Source: Stereum hirsutum FP-91666 SS1 (Eukaryota; Basidiomycota; Agaricomycetes; Russulales; Stereaceae). Taken from it: a stretch of 64,000 bases of DNA. Position numbers and translations under genes: made by a program. The notes below the pieces were generated by a model, which saw nothing but the letters and a program-made list of their open reading frames with translations, ran no database searches and was not told the DNA's origin. The stretch lies in NCBI RefSeq assembly GCF_000264905.1, contig NW_006763137.1, forward strand, positions 1,232,339 through 1,296,338, in the 5' to 3' direction. Below are positions 44,962 through 57,740 of this stretch, in pieces. The stretch's first letter is position 1, and every line of letters starts with the position of its first letter.

Positions 44962-46610
44962 ACGCTCCCCACGCATCCGCCTTTTTGCTTCGACTACAAT
45001 CACACTGTATCGTTATGATGTCTGTAGTTCGTCTCCGAATCACAATTTCGTTGTGATGCTCCAATCTCGTGCACGTTTATGCTGTCAAGATTATTTTCTG
45101 CGAGACTTTGCCCACGGATGCTTTCCTCTCACTGTCAACCTCGAAACGAGAGAAGTTGCGGTCGATCTTACAGGACATTCCTCGTCAGCGATCAAATGGG
45201 TTTCGGAGAGTAAAGTTCCGTGGCACAACCGCCTGATCTCTCACTAAACACTGAGCCTGTCAAGCATTTGCTCTCTGTCCGGTGCCTAGGCTCACCGTCA
45301 ATCGAGTCGGCTGCAATCTTGTCCTCGAGTGCCACGGTTCCGAAAGCAAGTAGGCAGAATTATGGAGGATGTAGTCCCGCCTTCGGGTTCGAAGCCCTCT
45401 TCAATCCTGGCAAGGGAGACGGCCCGTCCAGGACTAATTCAGGAGTTGAGGCAAGAAGCAAGTCACGTAGACAATGCCACGATTCGTCCATTGGTCTAAA
45501 GCTGGGCTCACCCCTCTGACATGACAGCTCAAATATACCTATCACGAGGTGAAGTCTTGCATTGACTATTTGTATAATCGACAATAACCCCTTTCTGTTC
45601 ACAGACCGCCCGTTTTGTCTTGAGGCAGCACTGAGCAGTGAGTATGTGCGTTATGTCGCTCTCACGGCGCGGTCGAACCAGGTCAACTCGGCCATTGCGC
45701 TGCTTCCTGCGATCAATGCATTGAGGAACTATCCCACTATCATGACCGAAGTTTCCTGCGTGGGTATTATACATATGGGCTGGGGTATATTACGGTATAT
45801 TTCCGTATACCCGTCCACCACGCATTCAAAACTTGTTCGTTTAGGAACACGCTCTGGGTTGTTTGGTCAGGTGCCTGCGACTACGTACGTTGGGTTCTTT
45901 GCCTGGATGAGGGTGGTCCACAAGTGGTCCTGGTCGGCCCTGCGCGTTCCTGATGTTCCTGCCCTGTTTCTGCTGGGATTTTCTCAACGTCTGCGTTGCT
46001 GGAGCATGCGGCTCGCCTCGAGCATGAGTAGATTGCACGGATGTAAAATATTCGAAAATTTCTTGCGCTCCCTGGGGAATCGAAGAGCAAGTGAGGGCTG
46101 AGGAAACTGCGCGCCCGACAAGAACGCACCCCGTCCTGTCCCGATAGGACAGGTTCGCCGCAGGCAGTTGAAGCGAGAGTCGGGGCATGCCGGCGGGTAG
46201 CAATCTTTTCCACATCGTCGAGTGGCGCCAAGCGGGACCTAGAAGATGGCCGGGGCCGACTGGGCGGGCGATCGCGTGAGGAGGCTGTTCGTCGAGAAGA
46301 TCAAGACAAGATCAAGTGAGCACAATGCCGCCGGAGTCACCATATATGGTAAGCCGCAGACATGGAGATCGCGTGCGATTGGTTGCAGGGACTCTGTATA
46401 TATGCCAAAACGACCCCGGGAAATGGGCGCCGCCCAAAGTTGGGGTTCCGACTGGACGCATGGAACTATAATTAAACGATGCCACCACCGACTCCCATTT
46501 GATTTGAATACGCACCCGAACAACCCAAACACCGCTTCCTTCCCCCTTTGCTCTACCCCACTCCGTCACTTTTCTACCTCTTGTTCTTCGCGCTCATCGT
46601 CGACAACGAC
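44962..46610. other. Intergenic, no gene confidently recognised
   Basis: An open frame at 45562-46101 is the longest, but it resembles nothing I know and lacks a clear start context. The remainder appears non-coding. The last few hundred bases should contain the promoter of the Zn2Cys6 gene. Confidence 0.45.
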
Positions 46611-49600
46611 ATGGACCAGCACTCGCCGTCGTCCCAGCCGGCGTCCAGCTCCTCAATCTCTCCAGGCCAGGACGCCGCCCCGCAGCCCTCCTCTTCCCAG
46701 GCAGGCTCTCAACAGGCTGATCCCATCAACTTTGCCTTTCTTAAAGGCCCAAAACGCAAACGGCTTGCGAAGGTGGGTGTTCTGTGATGCTCCGCGCTCT
46801 TGCCTTTCCTGACTTCCGTCGTCTTTTTCTCTAAAAGGCGTGTGATGCTTGCCATAAAAGCAAACGCCGTTGTGACGGCACCGGTGTGTCCTTTCCTTGC
46901 TTCCCTCGACGTTCTATATGGTACTCACCTGTCTGTTTGCAGCGCCTTGCAGTAACTGGTAATCTTTCAATCACCCACTTTACCCCGCATCTTGTTCGGC
47001 TCATCTATTTTCCTGATAGCTACTTTGCATCGAAAGACTGCACTTATACCGACGCGTCTGGTCGTCCCGTTCCCGCGCCGCGATCGACAAGGCCGGACAG
47101 GGCACCGGGCTCGAATCCGCGTCGTCGCTCACTCGACAGCTCCCGTCACCATCCTCCAGTACAAGAGGGTTCCAGCCGTGTCCAGTCTTACAATGCTGAG
47201 TCCTCCACTTCACAAGCGCCACCCGACGACAGCGACCAAGGCACGTCAGATAACCGCAAACGATGCCGCTATGGCGACGAAGACACTCCCTCTCGAGACC
47301 CATCTCCTGAACCTGCGCCACCGTTCAATCCTTTAGTTCCTGTCTCTCGACTCGATCCATATATTGTGAGGGAGCTTGTGAACCGTACGTGTGCCACCGT
47401 TGCGTTCTGCCTCTCCTTTGTTTAGGTTTCAACCTTTTTCGTTGCTGGGTACACAGTCTTCTTCGCGCACTGCCATCCACAGCGGAACCTCATCCACAAG
47501 CCCTCCTTCTCTGCGGCCCTCAGCCACTCTCGCACCCCATGCTATCTCCTTTACGCTATCTGCGCTCTAGCTGCGCCCATGTCAAAGCAACGCGCCGTGA
47601 AGACTGTACCTCCACGAATGGCAGGTGTACCTTATGGACAACTCGCGATGGCGCAGATGTTCGATCAGCACGGTCGTTTGATTGTCGAACACAACCTCGT
47701 TACGGTACAGGCTCTAATGATTATCCAGTCGCACGAGATGACGGTGTCATGGCCTTGGACTGCATCTACTCGATATCAAGGTCAGTGGTTCGCCCATATT
47801 ATTTCCTGTGCCATAAAACCCCCTTCTGCATCCGATACACACCCGTCTCCTATACTCCTATATATCCCCTGTTTGCCATGGCCACGGCGAAGAACCGCAC
47901 TCACCCGCTCAAGCGAAACACTAACGAAATCTCCGAAATGTCCCTATTTGATTTATCTGCCTCCGTTCGTACGTAGACTTGGCCCTGAAGATCCTCGAGG
48001 AAGACCTTAAGGTCCACGAACAAAATTACCCAATACTGACACCCGTTCCGACCCCCGAATTTGTCTTCGCTGCCATCGACCGAGAATGCGCCCGTCGTGC
48101 ATTCTGGCTGATTCGATTCATGCATCTGACGGCCTTCACGTTCTACTATGTCCCAATACCGCCTAAACCCCTCGACTTGTCGTTGCGATTGCCGGTAGAC
48201 GAGACTAGTTTCGAGTTGGGTGTGCATTCGACTTTATCAGGTACGTTCGCTTCCTGAAAGACTTTGCGGATTCATGTGCTCGGGAGTAATCATTCATTGA
48301 CGGATGACCTTGAATACTTCAGAATATTTGCACGTGCCGGCTCCGAAGACGCAGTATGCCTCAGAGTTCGGCCATCTCATCAGAATGGCACAGATTCGTT
48401 GGAACGTCGAATCGACTCTGCGCGATGTTACCGGTCAGTCGGTCTTCGCCTCTGACAGGTTCTCCTTTGATAATAGCGTACAGCTGGTGTATTAGACCGT
48501 GCTGCCGTCGAGGGAATGGTGAACGATGCGGAGAAGGCCCTCGCGACATGGGATGCCTCGCTACCGGATCATCTGCGCTTCAACGAAGAGAGCCTTCAAC
48601 TGCAGCTGTCGATGTTCGATACAAGTTCTAACGCTGGTGCTTGGTGCTATTTCATGACCCATATCATACATACGGCATGTGTGCTTATGGTTTACGACGT
48701 GAGTCTCCCTAGTTTCTATTCTAGGTCATACATTGCCCATGACCGTGTCTCCATTTCCCTCCATCAGGCTAAGTTCCGCACACAAGGCCTTTCGGTTTCT
48801 GAGACTCGAAGTTGGGCTCGCGAAAGGATGCTGTACATCCTCACTTCTATTGGAAACCGAGCAAAAAATAGCTTCCTCGGTATGTACTCCGCCTCGTCCC
48901 CCATTCTGCTCTTCTTTTTGTCCCGTCGCTCATCTGTCCGATCTTCTACCTCCCGCTGCCCGATCAAAATTCCCACCCCTATTCATGCTTTCTCGCTTCG
49001 GTACGATCGACCTCCTGGATGCCCTCTCCGGCCAAATATGGTCCGTTCACGGCTACTTGTCTCCCGTCATGGCTGTGAATGGACGGCGTCTTTTACGCCG
49101 GATTGACATGCTGCCGTCATGTCTTATGGAATCGACAAGTAGCGATTGCGGCATTCTCGGTAAGTCTGGCATAGCTCCTTTCTTCCCGTGATATCGGTGT
49201 CTGACCTATCATTCTTTGTCACAACTTTGTTTGGCGTCCCATCTATCGTATCTCTTTCGTGCCCCTTGCCGATATCTACTCTTGGTCTGACCATCGTCGT
49301 GCGACCTCTCCGTTGCTCTCACCTCGACGTGCTTATCTTCGTTCTGTGCTCTATTCTTGGATAATTTTCTTTGGACGGCTGCGGCAATTCTGCTGCCCTC
49401 TGGTTTTTCGTTCGTCGCCTCTCACACTGCATCTGCGCGTACTTTGCGCCGCACCAATGACCTGTCTGCACCCTCACTTCTCTAAATTCTCAACGGCCTC
49501 TTTATCCTCCTTATACGCCTACCTATGGATGATCTAGCCTCTCTATAAGTACGATCTTGCCGACCATCCAACCATCCAGTCCTGGAGCAAGGACTTCGAA

Positions 49601-50824
49601 GCCATGTGGGGTTCCGAACTCTCTCAGGTTCTGCTCTATGGTCTCAGGCAATCGCAGCAGCAGCAGACCGCTTCGTTGGAATCCTCAGCCTCCGCGTCTT
49701 CTTCGCAGCTCCAACATCAGGCCTTGAACCCGCTTCAACCACATCGCGGACCGCCACAACCAATATCGCTACCACACCCGGCTTCTGTACCTCAGCAATT
49801 CGTTCCTGCGCCTCTTCAGTCGCATCATTCTTCACAATCACAATCCAATTCTCATAATATATTCCAATCCAATCCATATCCCCATACTCAAACGCATGCT
49901 CCTTCTTTACAGCTCCAGCAGCAGCAACGCCTTCCTCATTCCCGGAACACCGCCACCAACTTACTCGGACTGACCGACCTAGCAATCCACGATTCCGATA
50001 CCCCGCTAGATAGTGGTTCCGGTGCGAGTGGAAGTTCGGGTTCGACGCCTATGGGTATGATGGGACCGCCGGCTTCCACTTCATCTTTAGGCCGGTCGTA
50101 TGGCAAGATGAGGATCACAGATGAAGCGATGCCGATGGGTGGTGGAGGTTTAGGCCCTGGCATCTCAGGTCGTGGCGGTGGTTCCGGCGGTTTAGCTTCG
50201 GCAGGCAACATCCTCAATGACATGGCGGGAATGGGCCCCGGCGGTATGAGCGGCGGAATGGGAAGCATAGGAGGAGGAGTTCTCGGCGGAGGCGGAAGTG
50301 GTGGGGGTGGAGCCGGCGGGAGTAGCTTGCCAAGCTTGAAGGCGTCGGGGTTGTTGGATTCATGGGTGCCTCCCAATGGGAACGGTAGGTCGTCGCCATC
50401 GCAGTCAAGGCTACCGACGCCGCCTTGGATCGCACTCATGGCACAATCCGCAGCGAATGCTGCTCCTCATGCTTCGCAGAACGCCACGGTTACAATAGCC
50501 ACATCAATCGCTGAACTCAGCCCATCGGATGCGATTTCGAAGCTCGGGTCGGCGGGAGGGGGAGGAGAAGGTGGCGGCGGTATGGGACATGGGTCGGGGC
50601 ACGGGCATGGGTATGACATGGGGATGGAATCTAGTCAGCAACAGTACGGAATGAGCATGAGCGGGATGGGAAGTATGGGAAAGGATGGTCATGGTGATCA
50701 GGGGCATGGGCAGGGGATATCAGGCGGGATGATGATGACAGACTCGGTTGGTCTTGGAGGCGCCGGCGGAAAGTCGACGATGCCGGTAGGGTTGCCTTGG
50801 CTGGAGCACGAGCGGCCTCGTTAA
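46611..50824 (+). CDS. Zn2Cys6 transcription factor with fungal-specific regulatory domain
   Basis: This is a nuclear DNA-binding regulator of unknown target. The first nine exons are clear and in phase: 46611-46772, 46838-46883, 46943-46958 (16 nt), 47020-47384, 47457-47780, 47977-48240, 48323-48433, 48496-48698 and 48768-48879. The Zn2Cys6 cluster is split over three introns and reads CDACHKSKRRCDGT, then APCSNCYFASKDC. The fungal-specific transcription factor domain follows (LFFAHCHPQRNLIHKPSF, LLYAICALAA, WDASLPDHLRF). Between 48880 and about 49530 I could not fix the junctions, although pieces such as GTIDLLDALSGQIW fit the family. Reading resumes at about 49535 (SWSKDFEAMWGSELSQVLL) and runs to the stop at 50824. 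The last 300 or so residues are low complexity, rich in Gln/Ser/His, then Gly/Met/Ser. Confidence 0.87.
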
Positions 50825-51589
50825 TCTATTTTATACATCTATATCTTTCGGACACGGGATGTTAAACAGTGTCGTGCTTATGCCTGATGGACTTGGGCGG
50901 TGTAATAGAGGTGTGACGGAGGCGCCCGTTTGTCTTTTCGAGCAGTTGAACTCGGGAGCTTCGCTGGACGAAAGAACTTTGGTCCATGACCAGTTATCCT
51001 TAACTCCGTCCTCTCTCGTTCTAAAATAACAGTGCTATGTTTCCATCGAAGTCTCGTACATATTTCTATACATCTACGTACCGTATAAGCGTAATAACGG
51101 GGTTTGTCGGTGAAAGTTTGGTCGGAGGCACTCTACGTGACGGGTTTCTCCATCGGGTCGTTCTTTCCCACCCGAACATCTAGAATAACTATGTATTGGA
51201 GTTAGAAGGATGTTCGAAGTAACCCCCATTCTCCACCTCGGTTAGTACTCTGTCAGTTCAACCTACGAACTTACTCCGCACTGTGGCGTCCCGGTGGTGT
51301 GGGCGCCACATACGCCGTTGAGAAGAACTCAAACCACACTTCCTTCGTCCTGGTAAATAATAGTGGCGAAATGAATGGGCATATTCAACATCATGGTAGA
51401 ATACGCGAAGTAAGAAATATTCTAAAACATATAAACGCAGCGGGATGCCTTCGGACACGAAGGGGATTCTGGCACAGAACCGAGCAAGCTCGTCACATAA
51501 CCTACAGAAGCAATCGTCTTTCTTTATCGCAGAAGCCACTCCTAGACTATAGCCTTCAGGTGTCGATAATCTGACGAGTCTTCGTCAAG
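50825..51589. other. Intergenic, no gene recognised
   Basis: This region between the transcription factor stop and the FunK1 relic has no convincing coding sequence on either strand. Confidence 0.45.
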
Positions 51590-52050
51590 GACGTCACGCT
51601 TTCTGGGCCCTGTGTAGGAGATATATAAGCAGCAGAGCATCCAGAGATACCTTTCGCATCATGAGTTATGTGATGGCGGATTACCTAGTAGTCGTTAAGA
51701 TCCTGAGTTAAATAATAGCCATAAAATAAACGTCAGACAGTATATGCGGAGTGCTCACCTCCTGTTGACCCGTCGAAGACTTGGCGCCCAACACGCCTGA
51801 ACTGTCAACATGCTATACAGAAACCTGGCACTGGACTAGAGCCAGGACGAACGAGAAGGGTCGATCAAGCTGCTCATACAGAACTAGAGGACAGAACTCT
51901 AGGGCCTCTATCAGTCCTAGTGACCGCTAGCTTCTCGAGCTCTGGCTTGATAGGACAAAGGTCGGCACCAGGTCAACACCAGGTCGTCTGCAGTAGTAAG
52001 TTATGCACCAGTCTGCGTGTTCATCCTGCCATCCTAGGGCAATCGAGGAA
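51590..52050 (-). pseudogene. Decayed FunK1 kinase relic
   Basis: On the minus strand, about 51598-51690 is similar to the C-lobe segment of copy A near 40140-40260 (the GGGCCCTGTGTA block). About 51750-52000 is similar to the N-terminal segment near 41520-41780. The sequence between these parts is deleted, and stops and frameshifts are frequent. It lies head-to-head with FunK1 copy B and appears much older than copies A and B. Confidence 0.6.
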
Positions 52051-52311
52051 GCCTGTTCGAGCGTTTTTTCAAGACTACAGGGTCATAGCTATCAGTGGCG
52101 GTGGGCGATGCAAGTCTTGCAGCGGCGATATTACAGTTCAATTACAGTTGTGACATTTCGCCAACGAGGCGACTCCGAGACGCGTTGGTGGCGTGAGAAT
52201 CGGAGTTGGAATCATGTACTTCCGTAGATTGTGTCTGTGTCATCGTTTCCACTCCGTACCACTTCCTCGAGGCCCTGGTCTTTTCGACTTATACTCTTTG
52301 CGCTCGTCGTT

Positions 52312-55240
52312 ATGGTACTAAACGCGTCCATGGATGAAAGCTCTTCTGACACCCTCGAGGCGCAGGGTGCGATCGACGACACGCAAACTATACCTGTAGG
52401 CACACGCGGCATCAGTGTCAGCCTTTGTACAGCCAGGTCTAACGTGTTTTTTGTGTCATTTTGTAGGGAAGTTCGTCGCAAATACGGACTCACGAAGCTC
52501 TTCTGTCATCGGATGCATATATATCGCATGCGGGCGTTTCTTCTTCGTCCCAAACCCCTATTCTCCAATATCCTCAGTATGCCTTCCTTCTATCAAAGTA
52601 GTCCCATCAAACAACGTACCTCTCACACAACTCACTTCAATAGAACGGCTACGACTGCCGCGGAAGCGGAGGAGATCATCCTTACAGAGATTCGCCACGC
52701 GGCCTTTGGCAACACTCCTGATTTCTTCGACACACTCTTCTCCTGCGACGATTCGTTCATAGACCAAATCTACGATAACTTGACAAGCGGAGATCACCCA
52801 CTATACTCCGAAACCAACAAGTGCTGGACTTCTCTTCCAACCAACCCGACCAGCGTGGATTCCATTTATGAGCCCCTTGTGACAATTTTCAACGCGATCA
52901 CAGCGGCATGTGGTAGTGCAAAGATGTTCAACCTCGTTTGGCAGGACGTGCATTCCAAGAAGGTCAATCCAGAGGCAGCAGCTGATGTCAAGCCTGATAT
53001 CATAGGTCTCTTACAGGCATGCGATTACGATTCATTTGACCTATGGAGGTTGATACAGACGGTTGTCGAGGTCAAGGAACCGATAGCGGTGCTACCCGGC
53101 CTTCTTCGGGTTCTCAAATATAGTCGTCAAGTGCTTTACGAGCAGGTGGACCGACGATTTATTTTTGGTCTTGTCTACGCTAAGACTCACCTTACTGTAT
53201 GGCTCGTTGATCGGTCGGGGGCGCTAGGCTCTCAATCATTCAATGTTCATGAGGTACATAGGAATCGCCTGTCCAGTCTCCTCCCTTGAACACTACACTA
53301 ACGAGGTTCGCCCCTGCTTTGCTTGATCTCAGGATCCGAAACAGCTCATACGTGTTATCGCATGCATGACCACAAAGAGTCCCTTCGAGCTTGGGTGGGA
53401 CACACACTTCAGAATGGTGACCAGCGAACCGAACGAGCGTCTTGAGTCGCGCCCTTCGTGGGAGGTGTCCGGTGGGAATCGCTTGAATCCTGATAATCCG
53501 TACGACCAGCACTGGTGGGTTTTGTCGGTCCTGAAACCGAATGCGGAGTCCAACGGCGAACGCGAAAATTTCGTGCTCTGGGGCGCTATCAGCGTGGCGC
53601 GAGGAGAGGTGATTTGCGGACGGGCTACGAGGGTGTGGCAAGCATGGAAACAGGCCGATCTCGAGCTTGAAGAAGCTAAACGAAAGGTGTGTCGATATCG
53701 TACCTGAATCCTCTTCCTGTGCCATTGCTCATGTCGGTTTCAGATCTATGTCATCAAGGACAACTGGCGAGATGATCATCGAGAACCTGAAGGCGAACTC
53801 CACCACAAAATAGGGTGTGATGCTCCTGGGATCGCTGTGGTATATTCGTATGAAATAGTCACGTTCGGTGGTAGAGCTGATACAACCTTGGAATTTGCGC
53901 AAAAAGGCTTGGCCCACTCCGGGGCGCCGCTCAATGTCTGGACGAGACAGGATTTCTACGATCGCGAGTACCATCCTAATATATACCTTCATAAGGACTG
54001 CATACCCGGCGACTGGGAGGATTATTTTGAAGTTTCCCAAGGTCCGAAATCTTCCAGCCCACGACGACGGACTCACTCGCGCATGGTAATTGAGAGTCAT
54101 GGTTCCCCGCTTTCCGAATTCGTCGACTTACAGGAATTAGTCAAGGGATTACATGACGCTATTAAAGGTGTAATCGTATTTCTGCCTCGTCGAATTCAAA
54201 CCCTACTGATATATCCGTCCTGGTAGGGCATCAATATGCATTCAAGAAGGGTGTTCTTCATCGGGACATCAGCGATGGCAACATCTTATTGACTGGTAAT
54301 AGTAAGCCAAACCGCGGTATCATTATCGACTTTGACAATGCCGTCGCATTCGAAGGTCACACGCCTTTGCTCGACGCTGCACGAACGGTAAGCTCGTTGC
54401 GAATGGTTCTGCGGCAAGACATTTACACTGAATTTTCTTCTAGGGAACTCTAGCATTCATGAGTGCGGAGATATCGGACGTAAACCATCGTCCATACTTC
54501 GATAACACGACCGATCAAGAATTCACATTTCCATCTCCTGAGGAGGATATCCCAGAGTCCAAGCACAAAGTCACCCGCCACGAAACAACCCATGACATGG
54601 AAAGGTTCTTCTGGATACTTTGTTGGCTGTGCATCTCTTTTACAGGACCAGGAACCCGCGTCGTTCTCGACCAGACGTCTTCGAAAGACCAATTTTTGAA
54701 GACCGTCATTGAGGAATTGTTTGAGGGAGAATCTTTCCAATTAATTCCGCCAACAAACGACTCATCATCACACTCAAAAACGATTTCCAACAAAAAATCT
54801 TGAACCACATGCAGATCTATTTACGTCCACTCGGGAACACCCTGGTGAAACTCTGGAACGTTCTTCGAGAGGCTTACCAGACCCGCTCCTGGTCGGATAT
54901 CCACGAGAAGTTCATCGCCATATTTGGGGCCGCCGAAGAGGGCCTCAAGGATCTGGCCGATGATGAGAAAAGGGCCAAGTATCGGGAGATAGAACAGGCT
55001 CAACGTACTGTTAGGGCAAAGGCTCTCCTGCCACGCTCGCCTCCTGCTGCTGTGCTCCGTGCGATGGCCAAGAAGGCTGCAGAGGAGAAAGCGGCTAAGC
55101 AGACCGCAGAGATCGCGAAGGTAAAGAACGAAGTATCAAGAAAGGCCTCGACCCCGAAGATCAAGAGGAAGGCAGATTCCGAGGATGATTTCAAGTCCTC
55201 TGGCGCGAAGAAGGCCAGGAAGGCCGCTGAGGAGGCTTGA
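52312..55240 (+). pseudogene. FunK1-family protein kinase, copy B, frameshifted after the kinase core
   Basis: This is an inverted paralogue of copy A with the same introns. Coding pieces are about 52312-53253, 53333-53686, 53744-54167, 54227-54387 and 54444 onward. Kinase marks are kept: LHRDISDGNILL, IIDFDNAV and GTLAFMSAEI. Compared with copy A one base is missing near 54748, just after FEGESFQLIP, so the main frame stops at 54803. The homologous tail (NKRLIITLKNDF to the stop at 55240) continues in the next frame. Exon 1 also differs: the region 52394-52620 is open and carries about 150 bp not found in copy A. The kinase core is complete, so a shortened enzyme lacking only the C-terminal about 150 residues is possible. 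A sequencing error could also explain the frameshift. Confidence 0.75.
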
Positions 55241-55596
55241 CGAGCCCTCGGAACCTTTTCGACACCACATTTTCTGTTGCCTTCCGTGTGATTTATAGCC
55301 TTACTGTTACTCCTCTATAATCGCAATCCATCGCCCGTTATCTATCATACGATCAACAGGAAGGTGTAGGGCAAAAAAATACGTGCGCGTCTGAGCTCCC
55401 TCGAATTTACTATGTAGAGTCTACCCTTCAAGTTGCATTCAAGTTGTGGTTACAGTACCAGGACGGCCTATCGGGTGAGCTTGGTAATAGAAATCCACAA
55501 CGGTCCATATATATGTGGATGTTCTCTAAACGTACACTGATACAAAATAAAATATACTTCATATCTTCAATCGAGTGAGGACACTAGCAGATCCCA
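55241..55596. other. Intergenic, no gene recognised
   Basis: This is a convergent gap between FunK1 copy B (plus) and the membrane protein gene (minus). It should contain both 3' ends. Nothing else was seen. Confidence 0.5.
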
Positions 55597-57740
55597 CTAG
55601 CACTCCAAATCTTTCACACCCCCTTCTGGCCTGGAATTTGCACAACTCCTATCCACGATTCTGCTCTTCGCATTTCGCAGAACCACGACATCCATCCCAA
55701 CTTCTTCTATGAAACTCGCCATGCCCCCGGTTTCCAGGTCGTCCTCCAGCGCCGGATAATGTCTCAAGATAGCGCGCCTATACCATGCAAACATACAAAA
55801 CACTCCAAACGGGGAGATCGGCCTTCCCCCTGCGGCTATTTAGAATGCGCGTCTCATATGATGGGTCATGAGATTGAGAAAGATGGTCGACTTACCGACG
55901 AGAACCATCCACAGACCCCTTCCGAATATCAAGAAGAATAGCCCGTTTATGACAACGTGTACACCGCCCACGGTAGAGATGATCCCAAGGGCTGTACTGA
56001 GGACAGAAGGCGAGACGATTTCGACCGTAGGGATCCATTCGATAGTTTCGGGGAAGTGGGTGAAAAGTGCGATCGAAGATGTTCCAGCTTCAGCTGCTTC
56101 CACTGCGGAAGCGTTCGTTTGCAAGAGGTCTGGACGTGCCGATAGTTGCTAGTCAGACCTTGTATCGGCGAAGTCTCACCGCATCTTTGATAGGAGGGCT
56201 TACAGGGATCGTATGCGAGCCATTCGACCTTTCCCCTTACTTTCTTCGTTACTGACAGGAATCCTGACATATGTGTATTCGCGGGAAGGATGAAGGGGCT
56301 GGTGAGCGTCTTGGCCGTGGAGGGATCGAATCTTGCTCCGGCAATAGTGTCGATGATCCATATGGACAATGAGACGTTGGCGTAGACAGATAAATTGAGG
56401 TGATGAAAGAAGCTCCCCGAAGCGGGGATAGTACAATTCTGTGAGAGAGTATCGCGAGATTCCGGCCTGTCGACGTAGACCTGTACGCAGTGTACTCCAC
56501 TCTCTGTTTCGGGGACTGTGATGTGTAGATCACGAAAGGTGCCGAAGACCTGATCAGCGATATTATTTGCGACCTACAGCACATTCCACGTGCGGAGGAT
56601 TGCACACGAGGGTAAGGAGGATATAAATTAAGGAAGGCATGACTGATCCCTTACCGCGTAGATCTGGGGATTATTCGAACCGAAGGAATAGCTGGCACCG
56701 GTTGAAAGATCACTTCCGCTTTTGTCGACCAAGGTAAGAGACATGTGGACGGATTGCGTGGTACTCGCGGTACTCTCTTCCGAATTGACGAGGAAAACCG
56801 TGTAGCCCAACAGACCAAGCGTTGCGTATGCCGCGATCAACCCACGCGCGAAGCCCAAAATCGGAGGTTCAAACCTGTTCACGCCAATCAAAAACAAAAA
56901 CAGACATAAAAAGAAAAAGAAAATTGAGGTATAAAACTCACGGATGCTTGCGGAAAGGCGAGTGACGAAACAAGGCAGATGCACAATGCCTCTCGACGTA
57001 GTGCCTCTCATTCTCGTTCCGGTTTGTACCTACGACCGAACGTAGCCACGGACGAGGCGCGCCGGCTTCAGATGGGTTCGGCGGCGGGGCGTTAGGGATT
57101 GCAAACAGAGGATTGAACGCTGGTGTCCGCCTCCATATATTGATAAAGGGTACTGAGATCATGAATAGAACGTAAACGCCGCAGAGGATCTTAGGGAACC
57201 AGAGACTGATTTTGTAGAAGGGGTAGCAGTAGTAGAGCAGCTCCTGCCAATCCGAAAAATCGTCAAGGATTTGTTCGTCCCAGGACTTGTCGTATGCTTC
57301 GGCTGCAAGGGGGACTGTAATCATTACGATGCCGAGGCTTGAAACACTGAACATACCTAACCAGCAGAATGGAATTAAGCCTGTAGTCAGGCTGAGATCC
57401 AGTAGGAAGAATAACGCACTCTCCGTACCACAGTCACAAAGTCGCTAATATCTCAATATTTGTTAGCCTATGAATACTAGATACACAGAAGACTCCCGCA
57501 CCTGATCACGAGTAGACATATTATTAGGAGCACGGCGACGCCGACGAGACTAAAGATATTGGGAAAAGATATTGCGTACACGGAGAGCATAGGAAACAGC
57601 ACTAGTAGGGTACCGTGAAAGAAGATACGGATGATGAGAAGCGCACAGTTTGGCTGCATAGAATTGGCGTCAACTGCAGCAGCCATTGAATGCGAAAAGT
57701 CAGCCTCGACCTGAGCCCGGGGTAGTGTAGAGGATGCCAT
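55597..57740 (-). CDS. Polytopic membrane protein of unknown function
   Basis: The gene reads on the minus strand from MASSTLPRAQVEAD at 57740 to SRPEGGVKDLEC and a stop at 55597, in about seven or eight exons. Several junctions are clear, for example about 56940/56875, 56655/56580, 56190/56140 and 55895/55830. The junction near 57400 is not. At least four strongly hydrophobic segments are seen: CALLIIRIFFHGTLLVLF, FSLVGVAVLLIICLLVI, LCGVYVLFMISVPFINIW and FARGLIAAYATLGLLGY. A further one lies near the C-terminus (VHVVINGLFFLIFGRGLWM). Between the fourth and fifth lies a large Cys/Asn-containing loop that looks extracytoplasmic. The end resembles hypothetical membrane proteins common in Agaricomycetes (ISPFGVFCMFAWYRRA). 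No function can be assigned. Confidence 0.65.

Noticed and set aside
45360..45440. Possible tRNA, from a B-box-like GGTTCGAAGCC
   Set aside because: The flanking bases do not form a T stem beyond three pairs, and no A box or acceptor stem was found.
45562..46101. Open frame of 179 codons in the gap after RPP2
   Set aside because: It has no recognisable domain, no convincing start context and no splice continuation.
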